From: Candidatus Zhuqueibacterota bacterium | Lineage (GTDB): Bacteria; Zhuqueibacterota; Zhuqueibacteria; Oceanimicrobiales; Oceanimicrobiaceae | Direction of reading: 5' to 3' | Length of the DNA stretch: 8,433 nt | Assembly (NCBI GenBank): GCA_011775825.1 | Contig: JAABYK010000611.1 | Span: 1 to 8,433 of the forward strand | Part shown: piece by piece, positions 5,039-8,433 of the stretch | Layout: each line of letters starts with the position of its first letter | Position numbering within the stretch: the stretch's first letter is position 1 | Notes under the pieces: model-generated | The model's database searches: none | What the model saw: only the letters and a program-made list of their open reading frames with translations | Told to the model about the DNA's origin: nothing | Program-made: the position numbers and the translations under genes

Positions 5039-6262
5039 TCAATCCTCCTTTAACCGAGACTCAATAACAATCTCAGAATGCAACGTTCGATGCACGGGAC
5101 AGCGGTCGGCGATTTCCAACAGGCGCTGTTTTTGATCGTCGTCCAGTGGGCCTTCGACTTCAATTTCCCGCTCAATGCGGTCCACTTTGCCTTCCTCGGT
5201 TTCACAAGCCTCACAGTCCTTTGCGTGAATCTTCTCGTGCTTCAGTTTGACCGTAATCGATTCCAGTGGCCAGTTTTTGCGATCGGCGTACATCCGCAAC
5301 GTCATGGAGGTGCAACTCCCCAAAGCTGCCGCCAGGTAATCATACGGACTGGGACCGGCGTTGGTGCCGCCCACTGAAGCCGGTTCGTCCGCAACCAGGC
5401 TGTGACCGTTGGCGTTGATTTCGGTTCGGTAGCCTTTAGCACCGGTGCGCACGAGAACCTGATTGTCCTTCAAATCCGCTTTGTCAGGAACCGTTTGCGG
5501 GATGTCAAGATATTTTCGCGCCCAGGCGGCGACGACTGCACCGACGTAAAGGGAGTCATTCTCGTCGGACAACAGATGATCGGCCTGCTCAAGCGAAACG
5601 AAGCTCTTGGGGTGTTTGGCGGCCCGAAAGATCCTCGCTGCGTTCTCAATCCCCACGATGTTGTCCACGGGCGAGTGTAGAATCATCAGGGCGCGTTTCA
5701 AATTTTCGATGCTCTGTTGCATGTTCGACTGTTCGAGATCGTCCAGGAACTGCTTCTTGATTGTGAACGATCTACCGGCGAGGGTTATCTCAGCTTCTCC
5801 TTGTGCTTCGATTTGCTCCTGAGCGTCGCTCATCAGCCGCTTGACCTGGGTTGGTTCCGCAGGTGCGGCAATGGTGACCACGGCCTGAGATGACGGAATG
5901 CGATGAGCGGCTTGCAAAACGGCCGCACCGCCCAACGAGTGGCCGATGAGCAGCCGGGGTGCTTCAAATTCGTCGTTCAAAAAATTCGCCGCAGCAATGA
6001 GATCCTCGATGTTTGACGAAAAATTGGTCTCCGCAAAATCGCCTTCACTCTCACCCAACCCGGTGAAATCAAAACGAAGTACCGCAATCCCGGCTCGGTT
6101 GAGTTCGCGGCTGATGTGCCCAACGGCTCTCAGATTCTTCGTGCAGGTAAAACAGTGGGCAAACAAAGCGAAGGCGGTGGGCGTTTCATGCATCGGCAGG
6201 TCAAGCCTCGCGGCAAGTTGATCGCCATCGGCATTCTTGAATTTAATTTTTTGAAATGGCAT
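5039..6262 (-). CDS. Bifunctional alpha/beta hydrolase / OsmC family protein
   Basis: This 407-residue protein has two domains. Residues 1-255 are an alpha/beta hydrolase with the nucleophile elbow GHSLGG (107-112, S109) and likely acid and base at D200 (SPVDNIV) and H229 (ADHLL). Residues about 265-405 are an OsmC/Ohr-like domain with the paired catalytic cysteines C317 (LGSCTS) and C388 (RCPVHRTL). OsmC proteins reduce organic hydroperoxides using such a cysteine pair. A CEAC motif (350-353) sits in the loop after the first OsmC helix. The fusion is a known arrangement whose hydrolase substrate is, as far as I know, undefined. I chose ATG 6262 because the protein then starts MPFQKIKFKN, as expected for the first hydrolase strand. 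A TTG at 6295 would add 11 residues; neither start has a strong ribosome binding site. The gene follows the outer-membrane gene by 69 bp on the same strand, so co-transcription is possible. The product is probably cytoplasmic. Confidence 0.88.
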   Translation of the reverse strand: MPFQKIKFKNADGDQLAARLDLPMHETPTAFALFAHCFTCTKNLRAVGHISRELNRAGIAVLRFDFTGLGESEGDFAETNFSSNIEDLIAAANFLNDEFEAPRLLIGHSLGGAAVLQAAHRIPSSQAVVTIAAPAEPTQVKRLMSDAQEQIEAQGEAEITLAGRSFTIKKQFLDDLEQSNMQQSIENLKRALMILHSPVDNIVGIENAARIFRAAKHPKSFVSLEQADHLLSDENDSLYVGAVVAAWARKYLDIPQTVPDKADLKDNQVLVRTGAKGYRTEINANGHSLVADEPASVGGTNAGPSPYDYLAAALGSCTSMTLRMYADRKNWPLESITVKLKHEKIHAKDCEACETEEGKVDRIEREIEVEGPLDDDQKQRLLEIADRCPVHRTLHSEIVIESRLKED

Positions 6263-6331
6263 AAGTCGACCATAAAGTTTTGCGTTAAACTTCAATTCGT
6301 GTCTGAAATGAAAACCCTTATCCCATTTTTT

Positions 6332-6805
6332 TTAGAAAAAATACCTGGCTCCGATGGCTGCATGCACTCTGAACTCGGTTTCTGGGACGAGGTCTAAAAT
6401 GGGAGCCAGTTCAACAAACAGATCGAGCGTCACATTTTCCACCAAATAGGCCAAACCCAATGGCACGCGTACGCCCACTCTTGGATCGTCGTCTCCTTCC
6501 GCGCCATCTCCTTCAAACTTTATCCGCCCTCCGATTCCGTAATAGAACGGCAAGCGCCCCTTCTCCACTCGAATCAACCCGAAGTTGTGATTCAGGTAGT
6601 CCGCATGCAGGGTAAAAGAATTCTCTCCTTCGAAAGACCAGGCAACGGCCACATCAAAGGCCTTTGTCGGTTGCAGCCAGCTCTTTAGGCTAATGCCAGT
6701 AGGTTCACCGAGAATTATGCCAGCGCCGAAACCGCGGTCTTGGGAGAGCGCGGTTGAAGTTAAGAGTAAAAGTGAAGCTATGCAGAAAACACGAATCTTT
6801 CTCAT
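6332..6805 (-). CDS. Small outer-membrane beta-barrel protein
   Basis: This 157-residue protein has a signal peptide at residues 1-21 (basic MRKIR, hydrophobic core CIASLLLLTSTA, cleavage near ALS-QD). The mature part alternates hydrophobic and polar residues in strand-sized blocks: FGAGIILGEPTGISLKSW, FDVAVAWSF, FTLHADYLNHNF and FYYGIGGRIKF. It ends with VHAAIGARYFF. A terminal phenylalanine is the usual assembly signal of outer-membrane barrels. The pattern is like the short eight-strand barrels of the BAPKO_0422/DUF3996 type, recalled from memory. An acidic loop EGDGAEGDDDPR (98-109) probably faces outward. The start ATG 6805 has AAGGA (complement of 6813-6817) 7 nt upstream. It is probably the first gene of a leftward unit with the hydrolase-OsmC gene. 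Its function is unknown, perhaps structural or a small pore. Confidence 0.8.
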   Translation of the reverse strand: MRKIRVFCIASLLLLTSTALSQDRGFGAGIILGEPTGISLKSWLQPTKAFDVAVAWSFEGENSFTLHADYLNHNFGLIRVEKGRLPFYYGIGGRIKFEGDGAEGDDDPRVGVRVPLGLAYLVENVTLDLFVELAPILDLVPETEFRVHAAIGARYFF

Positions 6806-7123
6806 TTCATTTTCCTTGATTCTATTTAATTCAATTAATCACCCGGTCAATTAACGAATCCACAATTTTATTTGCAAATTCTGATATTTTTTTTAAGTTA
6901 CATGTTTCTTTATACATCGATGGATGAACGTAAAATATAAGAGAAAATATTACAATGGAAAGAAAAAATCTGCGAAAGTGTAGAGCGAAGAGCGCTGGTC
7001 TTTTCGCTTCTCGCTCTACGCTCTACGTCGACTGTACAGCCTGAGGAAACTAACTCGAACTCAGTTGGTGTAAAAATAGAAATTCTGGGTTGGTCTTATT
7101 ACGTACGAGGAGAAGTGGGACAT
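6806..7123. promoter_or_regulatory. Divergent control region between the outer-membrane gene and leuS
   Basis: This 318-bp AT-rich gap has no gene on either strand. Near the leftward gene, TTAATT-C-AATTAA (6826-6838) is a perfect palindrome, and TCAATTAA recurs at 6831-6838 and 6847-6854. A weak leftward promoter can be read on the complement as TTGCAA, 17 nt, TTAATT (about 6879 down to 6851). Near leuS there is an imperfect inverted repeat (6980-7019), listed separately. No convincing rightward promoter or amino-acid-responsive leader was found. Confidence 0.45.
6980..7027. repeat. Imperfect inverted repeat with tandem 7-mers
   Basis: GTAGAGCGAAGAGCG (6980-6994) and CGCTTCTCGCTCTAC (7005-7019) pair with 13 of 15 positions over a 10-nt loop. 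GCTCTAC is repeated in tandem at 7013-7019 and 7020-7026. The element is more GC-rich than its surroundings, which suggests an inserted mobile or REP-type repeat. It lies about 100 bp upstream of leuS, within a plausible leader. Confidence 0.45.
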
Positions 7124-8433
7124 ATGAGTGACGGTTACGATTTTAAAAAGATCGAAGAAAAATGGCGTGACTTTTGGAAAGAGAAGGGCTTTTTTGAGCC
7201 CGATCTCACTGACACTTCAAAGAAGTTCTATTATTTGAACATGTTCCCCTATCCATCCGGGGAGATGCATGTCGGGCACGGACGCAACTGGCTTATCGGA
7301 GATGCGTACTGCCGCTATCTCATCATGAACGGTTTTAATGTGCTGAATCCCATGGGCTACGATGCCTTTGGGCTACCCGCCGAAAACGCTGCCATCGATC
7401 GCGGCATCCATCCCAAGGAATGGACCTACAACAACATCGAGACCTTCCGGGAGCAGTTTCGACAGTGGGGTGTGGTTTTTGACTGGCGGCGGGAACTGGC
7501 CACCTGCGACGCCGATTATTACAAATGGAATCAGTGGTTGTTCCTGCAGTTTTACAGGCGAGGTTTAGCCTATCGTCACGCGTCCCTGGTGAACTGGTGT
7601 CCGAGCTGCGAAACTGTGCTCGCCAACGAGCAGGTGGTGGATGGCACCTGCGAACGCTGCCATTCCGATGTCACGAAGAAGGATCTGACTCAGTGGTTTT
7701 TCAAGATCACCGATTACGCGCAAGAACTTTTGGATGATCTTGATAAGTTGCAGCACTGGCCGGAACGGGTGAAGCTCATGCAGCAAAACTGGATCGGTCG
7801 CAGTGAAGGGGCTCGCCTGCGTTTCAAAGTCGACGGTCACGATGACGAAATTGAAGTTTTTACGACGCGCCCGGATACACTCTATGGCGCAACGTTTATG
7901 GTGCTGGCTCCAGAACATCCGCTTGTGGAGAAACTCACCGCCGATGAGCATCGAGACCGGGTGGGAGATTACGTTGAAATGGCCGTCGCCGAAAGTGAAA
8001 TCAAACGCCAAACGCTGGATCGTGAAAAAACCGGCGTCTTTATCGGCGCTCATGCCATCAATCCCGCCAATGGGGAGAGGATACCCATTTGGATTGCAGA
8101 CTACGTGCTTATGGGGTATGGCACCGGCGCCATCATGGCTGTTCCGGGTCATGATCAGCGAGATTTTGAGTTTGCCAAAAAGTTTGACCTACCCATCGTC
8201 CCGGTCATCACTCCTGACGGCAAACCGTTCGACAGTTCAAAGATGGAAGAAGCGTTTTTGCATGAAGGGCTGATGGTTAATTCAGATCAATTTGATGGCC
8301 TCCCCGCAGGACCGGACACAATTAAGAAGATGGTGCAATTCTTTGAGAAGGAAGGCTACGGCGAATATGAGGTCAATTATCGCCTGCACGATTGGCTTAT
8401 TTCCCGTCAGCGCTATTGGGGCACACCCATTCC
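7124..8433 (+). CDS. leuS: Leucyl-tRNA synthetase, partial (N-terminal 436 residues)
   Basis: This enzyme charges tRNA-Leu with leucine in the cytoplasm and is essential for translation. The gene runs off the right edge; 436 codons of a family length of about 800-900 are present. The class I HIGH signature is HVGH (49-52), within PYPSGEMHVGHGRN. It is followed by the leucine-pocket region NPMGYDAFGLPAENAA (75-90). The zinc-binding cysteines are C159, C162 and C176, C179 (CPSC, CERC). The CP1 editing domain, which removes mischarged amino acids, carries TTRPDT (247-252) and GTGAIMAVPGHDQRD (333-347), with the conserved editing aspartate at D347. The catalytic domain resumes near DWLISRQRYWG (423-433). 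The KMSKS loop and anticodon-binding domain lie beyond the window. The start ATG has GAGGAG (7107-7112) 11 nt upstream and gives the normal N-terminus. It is transcribed away from the outer-membrane gene. Confidence 0.97.
   Translation, partial: MSDGYDFKKIEEKWRDFWKEKGFFEPDLTDTSKKFYYLNMFPYPSGEMHVGHGRNWLIGDAYCRYLIMNGFNVLNPMGYDAFGLPAENAAIDRGIHPKEWTYNNIETFREQFRQWGVVFDWRRELATCDADYYKWNQWLFLQFYRRGLAYRHASLVNWCPSCETVLANEQVVDGTCERCHSDVTKKDLTQWFFKITDYAQELLDDLDKLQHWPERVKLMQQNWIGRSEGARLRFKVDGHDDEIEVFTTRPDTLYGATFMVLAPEHPLVEKLTADEHRDRVGDYVEMAVAESEIKRQTLDREKTGVFIGAHAINPANGERIPIWIADYVLMGYGTGAIMAVPGHDQRDFEFAKKFDLPIVPVITPDGKPFDSSKMEEAFLHEGLMVNSDQFDGLPAGPDTIKKMVQFFEKEGYGEYEVNYRLHDWLISRQRYWGTPI

Noticed and set aside
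6263..6295. TTG at 6295 as the start of the hydrolase-OsmC gene
   Set aside because: The added residues do not fit the usual hydrolase N-terminus, and ATG 6262 gives a normal first strand.
7028..7123. T-box, attenuator or leader peptide for leuS
   Set aside because: No leucine-codon run, T-box motif or hairpin followed by a T-run could be seen.
1..8433. tRNA, rRNA, CRISPR array or insertion sequence
   Set aside because: No cloverleaf, rRNA signature, regularly spaced repeats or transposase frame was seen anywhere in the window.

Overview
The window looks like an ordinary chromosomal stretch of a mesophilic, moderate-GC Gram-negative bacterium. Three points suggest this: a beta-barrel outer-membrane protein with a signal peptide, a single-subunit (type B) cytochrome b in the succinate dehydrogenase operon, and clear Shine-Dalgarno sequences before most genes. 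The type B sdhCAB layout recalls the FCB group and its neighbours. The regular use of Shine-Dalgarno sites argues against Bacteroidota proper, so a related lineage (for example KSB1 or Calditrichota) is possible. The phylum assignment is inference only.

Layout, left to right. (1) Positions 1-183, minus strand: the 5' end of an unidentified secreted or membrane-anchored protein that runs off the left edge. (2) Positions 184-459: an AT-rich divergent control region with direct repeats of 10-11 bp period and a 17-bp palindrome lying over the candidate -10 box of the next operon. (3) Positions 460-3834, plus strand: sdhC-sdhA-sdhB, tightly packed, encoding a three-subunit succinate:quinone oxidoreductase. 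(4) Positions 3835-4083: a non-coding stretch with three related palindromes whose stems differ by compensatory base pairs. (5) Positions 4084-4250: a decayed remnant of a small gene with a YWLSRPPE signature. (6) Positions 4229-4878, minus strand: a ParE/RelE-type toxin, its antitoxin, and upstream a 52-codon ORF whose stop codon lies in the antitoxin's ribosome binding site. (7) Positions 5039-6262, minus strand: a fused alpha/beta hydrolase-OsmC protein. (8) Positions 6332-6805, minus strand: a small outer-membrane beta-barrel protein 69 bp upstream of the hydrolase gene. (9) Positions 6806-7123: a divergent control region holding an imperfect inverted repeat. (10) From 7124, plus strand: leuS (leucyl-tRNA synthetase), cut by the right edge after 436 codons.

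The sdh genes form one functional unit: SdhC anchors and carries heme, SdhA oxidises succinate on covalent FAD, and SdhB passes electrons through three Fe-S clusters. The toxin-antitoxin block with its pseudogene and palindromes is the accessory part, sitting between two housekeeping regions. I found no definite new system. The most interesting signals are the covarying palindromes, the operator-like palindrome in front of sdhC, the small ORF coupled to the toxin-antitoxin pair, and the frameshifted remnant.
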